Shown: one piece after another, positions 12,001-24,120 of the stretch
How positions within the stretch are numbered: position 1 is the stretch's first letter
Layout of the letters: each line of letters starts with the position of its first letter
Notes under the pieces: generated by a model
What the model was told of the DNA's origin: nothing
What the model saw: the letters and a program-made list of their open reading frames with translations, nothing else
Database searches by the model: none
Position numbers and translations under genes: made by a program
NCBI GenBank assembly: GCA_037833965.1
Contig: AP031352.1
Span: 16,224,501-16,288,500 of the forward strand
Source: Marchantia polymorpha subsp. ruderalis
Lineage: Eukaryota; Streptophyta; Marchantiopsida; Marchantiales; Marchantiaceae
Reading direction: 5' to 3'
Length of the DNA stretch: 64,000 bases

Positions 12001-13169
12001 GTTATGATTCCGAGAGATATTGAAGAAACGAGCTGTTTTTCGCCATAAACACTTCACCCGATCAGAGCCCTGAACCTCCCACAGTCTCTTCCCTCACGCT
12101 TCTATCCGAGTCTTTTTAGCAAGGTCCAATTGTGCTCTCCATCATCATCGTGCTTCGTCGATCTGTGCGTAAAGTCTTGAGCTATACCTCGCAACGGAAC
12201 CTTAGAACCTTACCCGTCCTGTTCTCGTGAACGTTTTCTGTGGGGCGCTTCACTCTTATTGTGGCGATTCTTCGGCTGGGCTGATTGCTAGTCGTTCTCG
12301 GTTTTTCTGTGGGGAAAAAGAGGAGGACAGCTTCTTCACATTCATACTCGTCTTTGCATTTTCGAATTTACGTCGTGGAAGCCAGGACTTGCTCGGATGC
12401 CTTAGGCTGCCAAAGGCTCGCCATCGTGTTCACAGAGCCTGAACACGAATTTTGTACATCACACAAAGATGGTACTTTGGCCCTAAACCCTAAATTCTAA
12501 CAAAAACGAAATGGAGGATCATATAAAGTAAAATGTTAAAGAACTTCCCATCAGTCTCTTGTTCGATCTTTTTGTGAGAAAGAACTGGTAAGAAGGCAGG
12601 AGCTGTACTCCAAATTTGCAGATGCTTATGAAAAAAATTCATTGACAATTGCGACAAACTATGTCTGACGCACAGATATCTAGTAGTCAAGGCCTTGCCG
12701 TTAAATGAAAACACGGATCTAATGTAAACCGGAATCCTGCCCTTCTCACCAAAACCATGATCACATGAGAACACTCAAATTTGCCGATTAGAAGGATACC
12801 TTGATAACTGGGACTAAAACTCACAACCTGGTTTCATTGTTGTGAGAAACTGCTAAGCCGAGTCCTGATGCACTGTGTCTAGAAATGATGTCTAAGTATT
12901 AGTTTCTTCGCTTTCCTACAAGCCGGCATGCTTCCTACCAGGAAGCCTTAAATTTGCCACTTGTAGTCTCAGTTCATGCATGCTTACAGGAAAACATGCT
13001 CCATTAAAAGGAGTTGGAAAGTCCGAAAAAAAGGACGTAGATCACCAGTCAAGCTCTCTGACACGATCCCGGGACAATGTGGACTAATTTTCAGAATTTC
13101 TGAGGCTTTTCTCCTCGATTCCATTATCATTCATACGGAATAAACATGATTTTAATCGCTCTTTTGCAG
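9009..13169. other. NDC80 5' flank and upstream region of MNS1-like gene
   Basis: From 9009 to about 9800 is the NDC80 leader and promoter, pyrimidine-rich with a CT microsatellite. The rest (9.8-13.2 kb) has no recognised gene. The first coding exon of the MNS1-like gene should lie in 12-13.2 kb, but I could not find an ATG exon ending in the phase required by the exon at 13170. A GC-rich stretch at 10.7-11.3 kb has long overlapping frames on both strands that look like composition effects. Confidence 0.5.
9681..9704. repeat. (CT)n microsatellite in NDC80 5' flank
   Basis: A CT run of about 12 units on the plus strand, so a GA run on the NDC80 coding strand. It lies about 0.7 kb upstream of the NDC80 ATG and is probably in promoter or leader sequence. 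Confidence 0.9.
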
Positions 13170-16100
13170 GCGTACCTACATACCAAACCATCCGTCGTCG
13201 GTGAGTGCTGAGCACCTTCGCATCCTTCTGCACAAAGTGGTTTGGGAAAACATAAATGCACGATAACTGCCTCTTATCATGTACAATTCCACTATATCTG
13301 CAGTCTCTTTACTTCACAATCTCTGTGCTGGTCTACTTCCGTGGGATTTCGCCTTGCATTCGGCCTTGGACGTAGGGCATGCTTTGACGTGAAATGCTGT
13401 GCTTCACGTCTATGTTTAAGATAAAGTCTCTGGCAGGTCTTCATGTCCAGATTAACCTCGTCGTCACATTTCAGGGCTGTCATTCCGGGATGCGCATATG
13501 GTGAAAAACAGGATCAATGAATATGAAACACAAAAGTTATCCCAGTAAGATGGATCCCTAAGATTATGCATTTGCAAAGCTTTCCAAATATCGGAAAATG
13601 AATAAGTTTTTAAAATATTATGGCAGTTTTCCATTGTTCTACCCAAAATGCAAGACATACTTGTCTACAAGGACCTAATCGAACCTAATGGACATGCAGC
13701 TGGGTGAAAGATCATGGCCTGGCTAAAATGAGAGGAGAGTTTTTGGAGCGGGCCGATAACAATGCTCTTGCTCGAAAGGTGAGTTGATGAAGGCCATATA
13801 GGAGTATTTGAACATCTGATAATTGCAATATTTACCCCACATGTACATTAGAGTTAACTATAATGTGATGTGCATTCTGAAGGAGGCGGCACATGAAACT
13901 GCGGAAATAAAAAATGAGATGTTGGACAGGCGTGCTCAAGAGAGAAAGCATGCCATCCTGGTAAGGCAGTCCGTCACCTTGTTCGATTCATTGCCAGAAT
14001 TTTCGGAGTCGGAGTTCTTTCTACTTTTCAGTGACCCTTTGTGTTGTCTCAAGAATAACCGACGCACCCCGTTATCCTGATCGTAACTCAATCGTATTTG
14101 GGAAATTGTTCTGATATTAGTGGTGATAATGAACCTCTTGATATACGCTTACAACTTGAAAACTAAGCAAATGGACCTGTGATTTACTGAGAACTCACTT
14201 GCAACAATAGACATGAGGATACGACGAGCACAGGTGAAGTGAAACAAAAATGAAGCAAACTTATGGGAGAACGATTTGTTTCTATCGTTCCGAATAATGA
14301 GGATAATTACTTTATACCTTCCCCTAAGCTGACGACTGACGAAATTTTTGTAACTTGGCCAGAAAAGGGAAGACGATGAGCAGTTAGCCAATTTTCTTGA
14401 AGAAGAGAAAAGACAGCTTCAAAGAGATAAGCTTATCTTGGAGGCCATGAAAGAGAAATCACCAGAAATACGGCTGCTGAAGAGATACCTGGAGATAGCT
14501 AAGATGAATAAGGAGCGATATACTCAGGTTTTGGATCCTTTATTCAGTCTCTGTGATACTCTTCTATTCTGAAAAGTACGTTAAACGATTCGCTGCTACG
14601 TAGGTTTCAAGTGCAACAGTGTGTTTACTCGAGCTTCTTACATTTTGTTTCAAATATCAAATGCAAGGTTTCATACAAATTTACTCGACATTCTTAGATG
14701 ATTTTCGCAAGCTCTCAACTTATTAGAAGAACTGTTGAACGTCTTCTGACAAGAGAATGTGGAACAGTATAGAGTGTGTCTGGACGAAGGGTCTAAGACT
14801 AGTGTACTGCAGAGCTTCCTGTATGCGAAGGTTTTAAGCTTGAGCTGTTTCTCTCGTGAAAAATCCAGAGTCAAGAAAAAGAGTTCTTTGAAATGAAGGA
14901 AGCGGAAAGAAACGCCGTTTTCCATGATCTCCTCATGGAAACCTACAATAAGCTTTCAAGAAAGGAGCAGGAAAGGTTGGACAAGATAGCGGAAGATAAG
15001 GTGAGAGCTTAGGTGAATCAATTCGTAGTTGATTTCGTAACGCTCTTCACAATTCGCAGATTCGTTCAGACGGTTGTTATCAGAATGTGCGAGAGTAGAG
15101 GTACAATTCGAGGAGATGAACGAGCATGGAATTACATCTTGAAGTTAACGCGTACACTTCATAGGCCTTCTCAGAGCTATTCTAATTGCAGTTACCAAAA
15201 CGTCCAAATATGATTCTAGTCAATGCGGCACACCTTCTTGACTGGAAAGCCTCTGCTCTTCCTTCTGATCTCAGCTGCAGAGATCAGAAGGAAGAGCAGA
15301 GGCTTTCCTGGACAGTACAATTCCAGAAAGAGGAACGAAATAATACTTCAAATGGATGTAGTTCACACCAAAGTATTTAGTCTCTAACAAACATGGATGT
15401 GGCACCCTACAGATTGAGACAAAACGCAGATTAGATATACAAATGAAAGAGAAAGTGTGGGCTGCCGAGAAGGCTGCTAGAGAGAAGCAACACGATGCAG
15501 ATGTGGTGCAAATGGTAAGAGTTCGCATTCCACTATCGTGCAAGGTTGTCTGAGTAATCCCAGCGAATACTCTAGCCTAAGTTAATGCCGTTTTGACAGG
15601 CGAGATTTAAAAGTCTAATTTTAAAAAAATCTGGAATTATGTTAAATTCAGGTACATGAGAAGGAGCTGAGGCAGGAAGCACAGGAGCAAAAGATCAGGA
15701 GGTAAGTTATGAGCCAAATCTGATGGTTGAGAAAGAGCTGTTTGCACCATGCACAGCTCAGTAACTTTTCTCTTCCTTCTATCGATACTCCTGGTAAAAA
15801 TTTCAGCTCCAAGGAAAAAGTGACCCCAAACGCATTGTGATTCAGGGATAACGTGCGCATGTTACAAGACTACATCAAGCAGTACCTGATGGAGAAGGAA
15901 GAGCTCGACAGAGAGAACGTACGTTCAACCTTTCTTACAGAAACTTCCACATCCATATATTCTAGCTTGTTTACGCTTCTTGGAGACGAACTACGCTTCG
16001 GTCTTCTGGTAACTGCCAGTTTGACCTCGATTGGTACTGCAGCACAATTACAACCCACTTGCACATAACTTCCTTACGATTGGAAGGACTTCACAGTCTC

Positions 16101-17475
16101 TTGACACGCCAATTTGAGTTGCTAGTTTGAATTAGCTGCACTGAAGTAGTGCCAGACTTCGCTGCACTTCAAACTCAAACAACCTCGAACCACAGGAATT
16201 GCGGAGGCAAAGAGAAGATCAAGACATCCTCGATCATCAAGCTAGAGTGGAGGCGCGGATGAAAGAACAGGAAGAGAAAGCGAGAATTCAGAAAGCATTT
16301 AAAGACAAGTAATCATGTCCTTTGTGCTTGCAGTTTCCAAGTTAGAACTTGAATACACAGTCTGTCCCAAATATTCCTATCTTCTGCGAAGAAATTCTTT
16401 TTCCAACCCAGACCCTCCTTCCTTTTCGTTGGCCTTCAGAAACGACAAACTCATTCGAATCGTTTGACCACTTTGAAGGATTTATGGAATGCTTATGGAA
16501 GGACAAGAAGATGCGTTGCGTGAGAGGGATGAAATGGAACAGGCGCTTAATGACCTCTATTTCGAGCAAGCAGAGGAAGAGTATCGGAAAAAGGCTGAAG
16601 CACTGCGCATCCACGTAGGATTCCGAATCCGATTTCCGTTGGAACTCTGTGTACGTGGCACCAAGTTGATTTACAAGAGTCTCCTGGAAGATGACGAACC
16701 TTTTGTGTCATGATTCTACATGTGCAGAGAGAACACATGAAAGCTAACATGAGGGCGGCAAGTGATCAATATTGGGCTCTGAAGAAACATCGATATGAGC
16801 AAATGAAGTTAGAAAAAGCAGAATGGGCAAAGAAGATGATGGAGCAAGTCATGGAGGTAAACACAAAGATCTGCAAAAGTCATGGCCAAATTGGCTGGCA
16901 CTTTCATCTTGAACTCTACTGCTCATGCAAATAAGGGAGCTATTTCAAGTTAGTCCGAATCTCCGGAAATGCCCAGCATTTAATTTTTCCAGGAGATTGA
17001 TTCTGCTGTAAAATTGCAGATGAACCGGTTCGATCAGATGAGTGCATACAAGCAGAGAATGAAGAAGGTCGAGTACAGGCGCCAGATTGACGCACAGTGG
17101 GAGGAGATGCAGTATCTGCTCGCAAAGGAGGTAAACTGACTAGCACCTTATAACTTTGCATTCGCCATGTAAACACAGTCATGTCTGGGTCGAGGTTTTA
17201 GGTTTTAGAACTAAACACTTACCTCCTTTCTCTCGCATTCGCAGGCGGCCGAAGAAAAAGCCAAGAGAAAGAAGGAGAAAGCTGAGTATGCTTTACAAGA
17301 GGCATTGCTGGAGCAAGAGCGGCAGAAGATATTGAAGGACTGCGCTGAGGAGCTTGCAAGGTTCTTCCCCAAGGGCGTATGTAGAAATCAGGATGACCTA
17401 CGAATGGTAGGCCTTCCTGCCAAAGATAGACCCGTGATGAAGGAGCCTATACCTCATAGGCTCCCTACGCTTTAG
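13170..17475 (+). CDS. MNS1: MNS1-like axonemal coiled-coil protein
   Basis: This is a Glu/Lys/Arg-rich, almost wholly coiled-coil protein of the MNS1/trichoplein type, found in the lumen of motile cilia and flagella. Exons read as 13170-13200, 13700-13778, 13883-13960, 14363-14527, 14869-15000, 15413-15514, 15652-15701, 15846-15918, 16196-16308, 16479-16614, 16728-16856, 16993-17130 and 17245-17475. All have GT..AG borders and matching phases. A 27-nt microexon at 15288-15314 (KEEQRLSWT) is possible. The sum is about 480 residues, close to human MNS1 (495). The end, ILKDCAEELARFFPKGVCR, matches the MNS1 tail (LLGYLPKGVF type), which decides the family. The start codon is not found: the first exon listed begins mid-codon. 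In a plant this gene should act only in flagellate sperm. Confidence 0.75.
15244..15308. repeat. Perfect 29-bp inverted repeat inside MNS1-like gene
   Basis: The arms at 15244-15272 and 15280-15308 are perfect reverse complements around a 7-nt loop. The right arm reads as coiled-coil codons (KEEQR) in line with the surrounding exons, so it may be a small exon whose antisense copy sits directly upstream. It could also be a purely intronic hairpin. Confidence 0.85.
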
Positions 17476-18877
17476 AAAAAGCGTTCACTCCGTGAGATAC
17501 TGGAAAGTTGAATTTTTCAACGATCATTGAAACACTGTCAAGTTCGGCCAAGAGCTAGCGTTTGTTGAGTGTTACATTCTTGTCCCAGTTTTGATACACA
17601 ATAAAGTCAGTGCTGCACGCAGTACTATTATTTTGACAAGGTTTTACTCCCCAGTCCTCGCTCCATCTGCTCATGCATTCAGGCTGATGAGTCTCCACTC
17701 ACTGTCACCCAAACTCCTCACTACACTCCTCGAAGACATATCCGCTCTAAAATTCACACGTTGGCAGAAACCTGGACACTGAAATCAAGTGATGTCAGAT
17801 GTTCCTGCATGAGGAGTGGCAATGTAATATTTTTCTAGGCTTCAAAGTCTCACCAGGCCTTCACAAGGACGGTGTCGATACATCGAAGCCGCTTGCAGTA
17901 GCGCCACCGCCCTGTCTCACTGATGGGTCGAGGCCTTAATAAGAGGACAACAGGAACTCAGGAAGCTAAGAGAAATTTGTCCCTCTCCAAATCTGCAACC
18001 ATACGTTGCCTCTAGCCTCATATTTCAAAACGTCGGCATGTCACGATACCATCCACGAACAATCTCACACGTAGTAAAATGCAAGCAGCGAGTCGACAAT
18101 TCAGGTGCACAAAGAAAGACGACCCTTCTCACAGGAGTGATCACTGCATTACCATCTCTAAGAAAAGTACCCAGAAATCAGCAACCAGGTTTAGATTTTA
18201 ATGACTACATTCGGGCAAGGTAAACCCCAGCCTACAAGATGTATGCCATAATTGAGCGATCAGGACAAACTGTTCCCCATCCAAATCCAAAGCCGAATCA
18301 TGACCGCACAAGAAAGCATCGACATCAGCTGCGCTTGTGCGAGAAAGAAATTGCAAGAGATACACCCCAGTCACGCGAGAGGGTCCTTCGTTGTTTACAT
18401 CTTGATTACTATAAAAAGGAATACAGGAAAGTTTCTCTCTGTGTAGAGCTGTGAGTGCGCATGAGGAAGCTCGAAAGTTGACAGCGAGGCTGAGCACTTA
18501 CACTCGTGTGCAGTAAGTACCCAGACCTCTCCTTGGGTAAAAAGGGAATCAGCGCAACGAGCAGTATCTGTACAAAACTCAGAAAGGCACCGTGGAGGAT
18601 GGACTCAGAGTGAAGCTCATGCGCCGGAGAATGCCGACTAGCGTTAGCTAGCCCTATACGCGGATGCTAAAGATCTCCAGCAGCAGGACGGACCTTCGGC
18701 AGGGGATCGCTGTCAGCTGCTTCCAGGTTCCTGTGACCGTCGGGGTTCCTACGTACTTACAAAGATCACGCTGTGAAAGATCGCGATGCCAGCCACGTCC
18801 AAGAAACGCTCGGGCGGGCGAACTCCCCCTGGCTCCACAGCGCCTCCCGAGAACGCTGTGATTCGTGCAGCGCCGCT
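17476..18877. other. Intergenic between convergent MNS1-like and peroxiredoxin genes
   Basis: Holds the 3' UTRs of the two convergent genes. I see no further gene, RNA or repeat. Confidence 0.6.
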
Positions 18878-19543
18878 TCAGATGTTGGGCTGGGGAGTCA
18901 GGCGAATGTACTGCTTGCCCGACGGGACCTCGATGGTCTCGAAGCCCTTGGGGAACTTGGCAGCGGCCGCCTCGTTCGAGAGCCCGGGCACGACCATGCA
19001 CTTGTCGCCGGCGTTCCAATTGACGGGAGTGGCCACGCTGTGGTTGGCGGTGAGCTGCAGCGAGTCGATCACGCGCAGCACCTCGTGGAAATTGCGCCCG
19101 GTGGTGGCCGGGTAGAGGATGGACAGCTTCAGCTTCTTGTCGGGGCCGAAGACGTAGACGGCACGAGCGGTGAGGGGGATGCCGGCCGCGTCCTGCTCGT
19201 CGGGGTCCAGCATGCCGAACTGCACGGCCAAGTCTCGCTTGGGGTCCGAGATGATGGGGTACGAGACCTGCGCCTCGGGGGTGAAGCTCTCGATGTCCTT
19301 GATCCAGGCCTTGTGCGACTCCACGTCGTTGCAGCTCAGCGCCAGCACCTTCACGCCGCGCTTCTCGAACTCGGGCATGAACTTGCCCACGGCGCCCAGC
19401 TCGGTCGTGCACACGGGCGTGAAGTCATTCGGGTGCGAGAACAGAATCGCCCACGATCCGTCGATGTACTTGTGGAAATCGATCTCGCCCTGTGTCGTCT
19501 CGGCCACGAACGAAGGCGCCAGATCTCCGAGCTTCAACGCCAT
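18878..19543 (-). CDS. PER1: 1-Cys peroxiredoxin (PER1/PRDX6 type)
   Basis: A thiol peroxidase that reduces hydrogen peroxide and organic peroxides with a single catalytic cysteine. In plants this class is typical of desiccation-tolerant tissue (seeds, spores). The frame is 221 residues and intronless, the usual length. The peroxidatic site is at residues 42-47 (TPVCTT, Cys45) after SHPNDF. The C-terminal domain has TARAVYVFGPDKKLKLSILY and TTGRNFHEVLR, near-identical to PRDX6-type proteins. It ends QPNI, and no clear nuclear-localisation tail is seen. It starts at the first in-frame ATG (MALKLGDLAP), as expected for the family. The gene is rich in G+C at third positions, which also opens a long antisense frame. 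Confidence 0.95.
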   Translation of the reverse strand: MALKLGDLAPSFVAETTQGEIDFHKYIDGSWAILFSHPNDFTPVCTTELGAVGKFMPEFEKRGVKVLALSCNDVESHKAWIKDIESFTPEAQVSYPIISDPKRDLAVQFGMLDPDEQDAAGIPLTARAVYVFGPDKKLKLSILYPATTGRNFHEVLRVIDSLQLTANHSVATPVNWNAGDKCMVVPGLSNEAAAAKFPKGFETIEVPSGKQYIRLTPQPNI

Positions 19544-22500
19544 CTTGCTCGTCTGTAAATGTGCTCGATTCCGCAGTGTACAAGTGGAATGTTCTGACCC
19601 GGCTCGATGAATGAAGACCCCTCGGCCAGCGCCTTCCTTTTACACCCCCCTGGGTCATGCTGCTGCCGGGCTCCTCTCCCCGCCCCATCGGCGTCACCCG
19701 TTTCCTCTCCACCCGGGCCGGCCCCGTGCCTCACCCCTGCCCCGTCATCCTTGCCCGGCATTTCCCGTCCCGTTCGGGATGCTTCGTCGACGGCTCGTTC
19801 TGTACGGTCTGTCGTTTTTTTCTCGTGCCCGATCATCGGCTACTCTCATCATCTCCAATCACACCCTCCTCACCTGTTTCCTGCCCTCCGAAGTCCTGCG
19901 GGGACCAAGTAATCAGAAACCAAGTGCAAAGACCCAATGCAGCAGAAACGAAACGAAAATACCGAAATGATCGGATCGGAATATAAAAAGATTACCATTT
20001 GATCATCATATCTGTGTACGTAACATTGTCCACAACCAATCTAAATCACGTATGGTATGAACTATTGTTGTAAATAAGAAAGGAATCTATAGAACAATCG
20101 AAGCAGGTAGAGTTATCAATCCCCTAAATGAATTGATAACTCTACCTGCTTCGATTGTTCTATAAATTCTATACCTCTTGTATACATTATCGTACAAATA
20201 CGAGGGTGTTCTTCTCACATTTTATTACACGGAGCTCAAGATGTAAATCGATGTAAATTACGATAATGGAATATACATTTTTCCCTGGTTTTCTGCACGG
20301 AGGGAAGACCGGTTTTTATGATAGGTGAGCTGGTTTTGTCTGAGCCAGCCATACCGCAATGTTCATATGTGACTCATTGTGTTTACTGCTTGACAGCGAG
20401 TTAATTGACATGCTTGAGATGCAGATGGCTTTCCACCATTTCTGAAAAGAGTGGAAGGACTTCTGATTTTGAGCGAATAGCGAAGGTGGACCAAGTGGAC
20501 AGTTAAAAAAAATGTAAAGATCCATAAAGCCTTACAATGATGAAACTCGACTGTAAACTAGAGGCTAGGCCTAGTAGTATCATAATGAGAGCTATCACCT
20601 ACCACATCTACACATTCAAATTTTTCAATATCAAATGATTTCATACAACATGTCATAAAATTTAATGTGAGTATCATTTTGTGAAGAGAAGTAGCTAGTG
20701 TTCTTCACGTAGATCATATCCCGAACTTAGATTAAATTCCACTATAAAACAATGGAAACAAGCTGCACAATGTCCGTTACATTATACTGTAGATAAAGTG
20801 ATATGTAACCGATTAATATGCTACATTCTTAAGCAGTCGTTTAAGAGCTTGTCAAATGTACCATCCATAGCTCCGTACATCCCTACACTTGAAGAAGTTG
20901 GTTGATGCTGCCACATTTAGCACCCATACATGAAGCTCTGTAATCATCCATGTGAAACCATGTCATATGTAAGATTGATAGCTATCAAGTATGCAATTTT
21001 AAATTGATACATTCAATTCAACTTTAGATATGTCCTTGCCAGTTCAATCAATTGCAATGCATGCCAACACTCTCTTTAAATGAGGTGTACATTCTCATGC
21101 GTCATCACAAATATATCTGATGACATGAATTCATACTCCGAAATAGTATCAAGTCATGTGCACAACTGCTACATTTTCATGAAACACCCACATGTGAGCA
21201 AATGAAAATAGGGATAAGTTGATCAATCCAGCCGGAACTTCAGAGTTTGGAAGTCCTGATGCATAGTTAAGACAAAATCGCATGGATCTGACCGTTTTTT
21301 GTGTACGACGAGAGAGTGCTTGGATCCACTAAAAGGAAATTTAGACTATGATGTTGGCAAAAAAAAAACACTAAAGAGTTCTCGTATGATTAAGAGCTTG
21401 ATGTCAAAAGGTTGCATTGTAGTGTACAAACTCAAGAAGTGTAATGTGCTCCAAATAATACACCAGACTAATTGCAATTTAGCCATATTCCCCATATTTA
21501 TTTATTTATTTTTATATCTCCATACTCACTAACTGCAAGTGCATTTCAGTATACAAAGTACGAAGTGGCTAACAAGAGGCTATCTCTGCGTTATGCTTGT
21601 GGTTGCAATTCTCAGTTAAGTTTGCAATTTTCATACAAATCCTACATGAATGACGAACCCTTTTCAGAAAAGTGCAGCAAGCAAGGGATGGTAGTCCCAA
21701 GGCTTTGAACTCACGGAGAGTCGACTGCAGTTCGGATTGTTCGGTAGAATCTTGGGAAGTAAAAGCGTTGACCGGGTAGACGTCAACGCAGTTCACCTTG
21801 TCCTAAGCATCGCCTGCTCTGAGACCTCTGCGATCTCAAGAACCTTCTGGCTTCAATGGACTCACGGGACAGAGTCGCCCGGTACACAGTGCACCGGATG
21901 CAGCTCCTCCCGAGGACAGGATTGTCGAGAAGCGACACCTAGGACCCGGCTGGTAGCTCCGACACATGGGCCTTCCCATCCATCCTTTTGGTTATTCTAC
22001 TGCGTCCTCATTAGCTCATAGCTCATCATCCTCACTCCGAGTCATGCAAACCTTAGGACTTCGTTGAGTCACGAGGATAGATTTGTCCCAGCGTTTCTAA
22101 GACAGCCCTGGCTGACGGTCTGGTATGTGATATTTCCACTTACCGCTGTTCTTACCCGCTGCTTCTTCAGGACAAACATCCTTACACGACGATTTCCCTT
22201 AAGAGATCACCCGCCCCAGAAAGGTCCAGCTCACCAAACAATGACAGGCGTTAATAAGGCATTCGTTGAACGGATTTGCTTGTGGAGGTACACTGTGTCC
22301 TTTTTTCTCATCAAAAGCTGATACCTGTGGAACTCAATGACAGCACGAAACTGCAACTGCGTAGTGAGGAATGGGAGTGGCATTGGGAAACCATTAAAAT
22401 ACTACGTCCGAGAGGAATCGTGTAATCTAAGGAAACCACGAAACTGGCACTTTGGAGGGTGAGGGAAAATGGACTTGGGAGTTGCTGATTAGCAACAGAG

Positions 22501-24120
22501 TTCAGCCTCCAGACAGCGTCATAGCAGAGACAGACACCTCCATCTTTTCTTTCTTTGCTGCAACCCAACCACTACAACCCGGTATCTTTTAATAATCATT
22601 GGTTCCAGGAGACTCCGGAATACTCCACCAACTTTCTCTGCAAACTTTCTCCTTTTTCCTCAACATATTCATACTCGCTTTCGACGCCCATTCCATGTCT
22701 CTGTACTTTCTCTTTTCTCCAAATGCTCCCTCGTTACAGGTTATGCTATATAACGAGACCGAAGAGGGAGAAAGGAAAAGGAGAACGAAATAAATACAAA
22801 ATACTGTTGTACCTGTACGTTTTTGGTTATTTCCTCCCCAGTGTTTAGTTTGGTCAGTCTTTGGATTGAAATGAACATCTGATCCCTGAACGTTTATTTT
22901 GTTGCCCGCGTTTTTTTTTTACATGAAGGCGATCTTCACATTTACACTAATCATGCGCATTCACGTTATGCCCAGGCACACTACAATCATCTTAAAATGT
23001 GCACATAACCAAAGCAGACCCTTGAAGCTTCCTTGGTGTGGTGGCATTACACTTGTGGGAAGAATTGCTCTATAGATAGTCTTTGCAAGGTGCATGAGCT
23101 CCGAAATACAAACAAATCTCGTCCCGATTCTCCTGTTTCCCAAGTGTCATCAAAACTGTACCACTACTTTACTACTACTGTACGTCACAGGGAGAAGGAT
23201 GCCATTGTGATTTCTCTTATCCGCTCAGTTTATTCTTGTCTTTGTTCGAAATATTGAATACAAAACTCAAGTCCTCCGCAGACTGAATTTGCCAGTTCAC
23301 TGGGAAGATGCCAGGTCACTACTACACCTTTTGGTGTCAGCAAGAGCTGAATCGTGGACAATGTGATCCGGTGTGAGAAAAAATAAACCCCTACTTTTTA
23401 AGGCACAGCAGCTTTGGGCCATAAGATTACACCTACGGTAGGATATACAGAATATGGGATTCAAGCACTTTCCACTTTGCATCTTCAAATTGACTGCCCA
23501 TGACATGACTAGGGTGGCAGGATTCCATTACTTTTCTTAGTACAAAGTCAACTTTGGATATGTTGTCCAGGTGCAACGAACCGGGAAATACTGTGCCCGT
23601 ATATACCTCCCGGCTAGCTAAGGCATCGAGCATCTTCTACGCCCTGTGATTCAGCCACATGATCACTACTTGCAGGTGCTTGGATCGCGGTGACACATCA
23701 CATCCTGCATGCCTGCCTAGTCTAAGTTTCTCCATCCGTACGGATTGATGGGGTTTTCCATCTTGTACTGTACTGTATATTTCCTACTTCATGCATGGCA
23801 CTTTGCTCCGTTTGCAATGCATCCATTATCCGGCAAGGTGACATGACATATCCATCTCTCATCGTGTTGTCTACTTGTTAAGAGGAAGAGTTAGCTAGAT
23901 TGCTTCATCGGATGCGTCAGTTCTCATGTGGAGTTCATGCAATGTATATACATAATTGTGTGAAGAGATACGACGGAAGCCGAATCATCTCGATTCTGGA
24001 GACGCATAGTCGTGGGTGCATGCATTAGGGGAGACTATAGTGACCTAGAAGATGATTAGTACATGGACCATCCATTGGACTTCCACATTGCATAGAGCTT
24101 TTAAGACTGTATCGTCGGAG
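19544..24120. other. Gene-free stretch upstream of PER1
   Basis: From 19544 to about 19970 is the pyrimidine- and GC-rich PER1 5' flank. The remainder is moderately AT-rich with only short frames and no family resemblance. The single clear structure is the perfect inverted repeat at 20088-20164. Confidence 0.6.
20088..20164. repeat. Perfect 33-bp inverted repeat with 11-nt loop
   Basis: The arms at 20088-20120 and 20132-20164 pair without a mismatch (TATAGAACAATCGAAGCAGG... at the left end). It has the size of a small-RNA hairpin or the core of a miniature inverted-repeat element. Plant miRNA precursors usually contain mismatches, so a recent inverted duplication or MITE-like origin seems likelier. 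Confidence 0.9.

Noticed and set aside
18773..19558. 261-codon open frame on the plus strand
   Set aside because: It is antisense to the 1-Cys peroxiredoxin gene, with the same composition effect and no family pattern.
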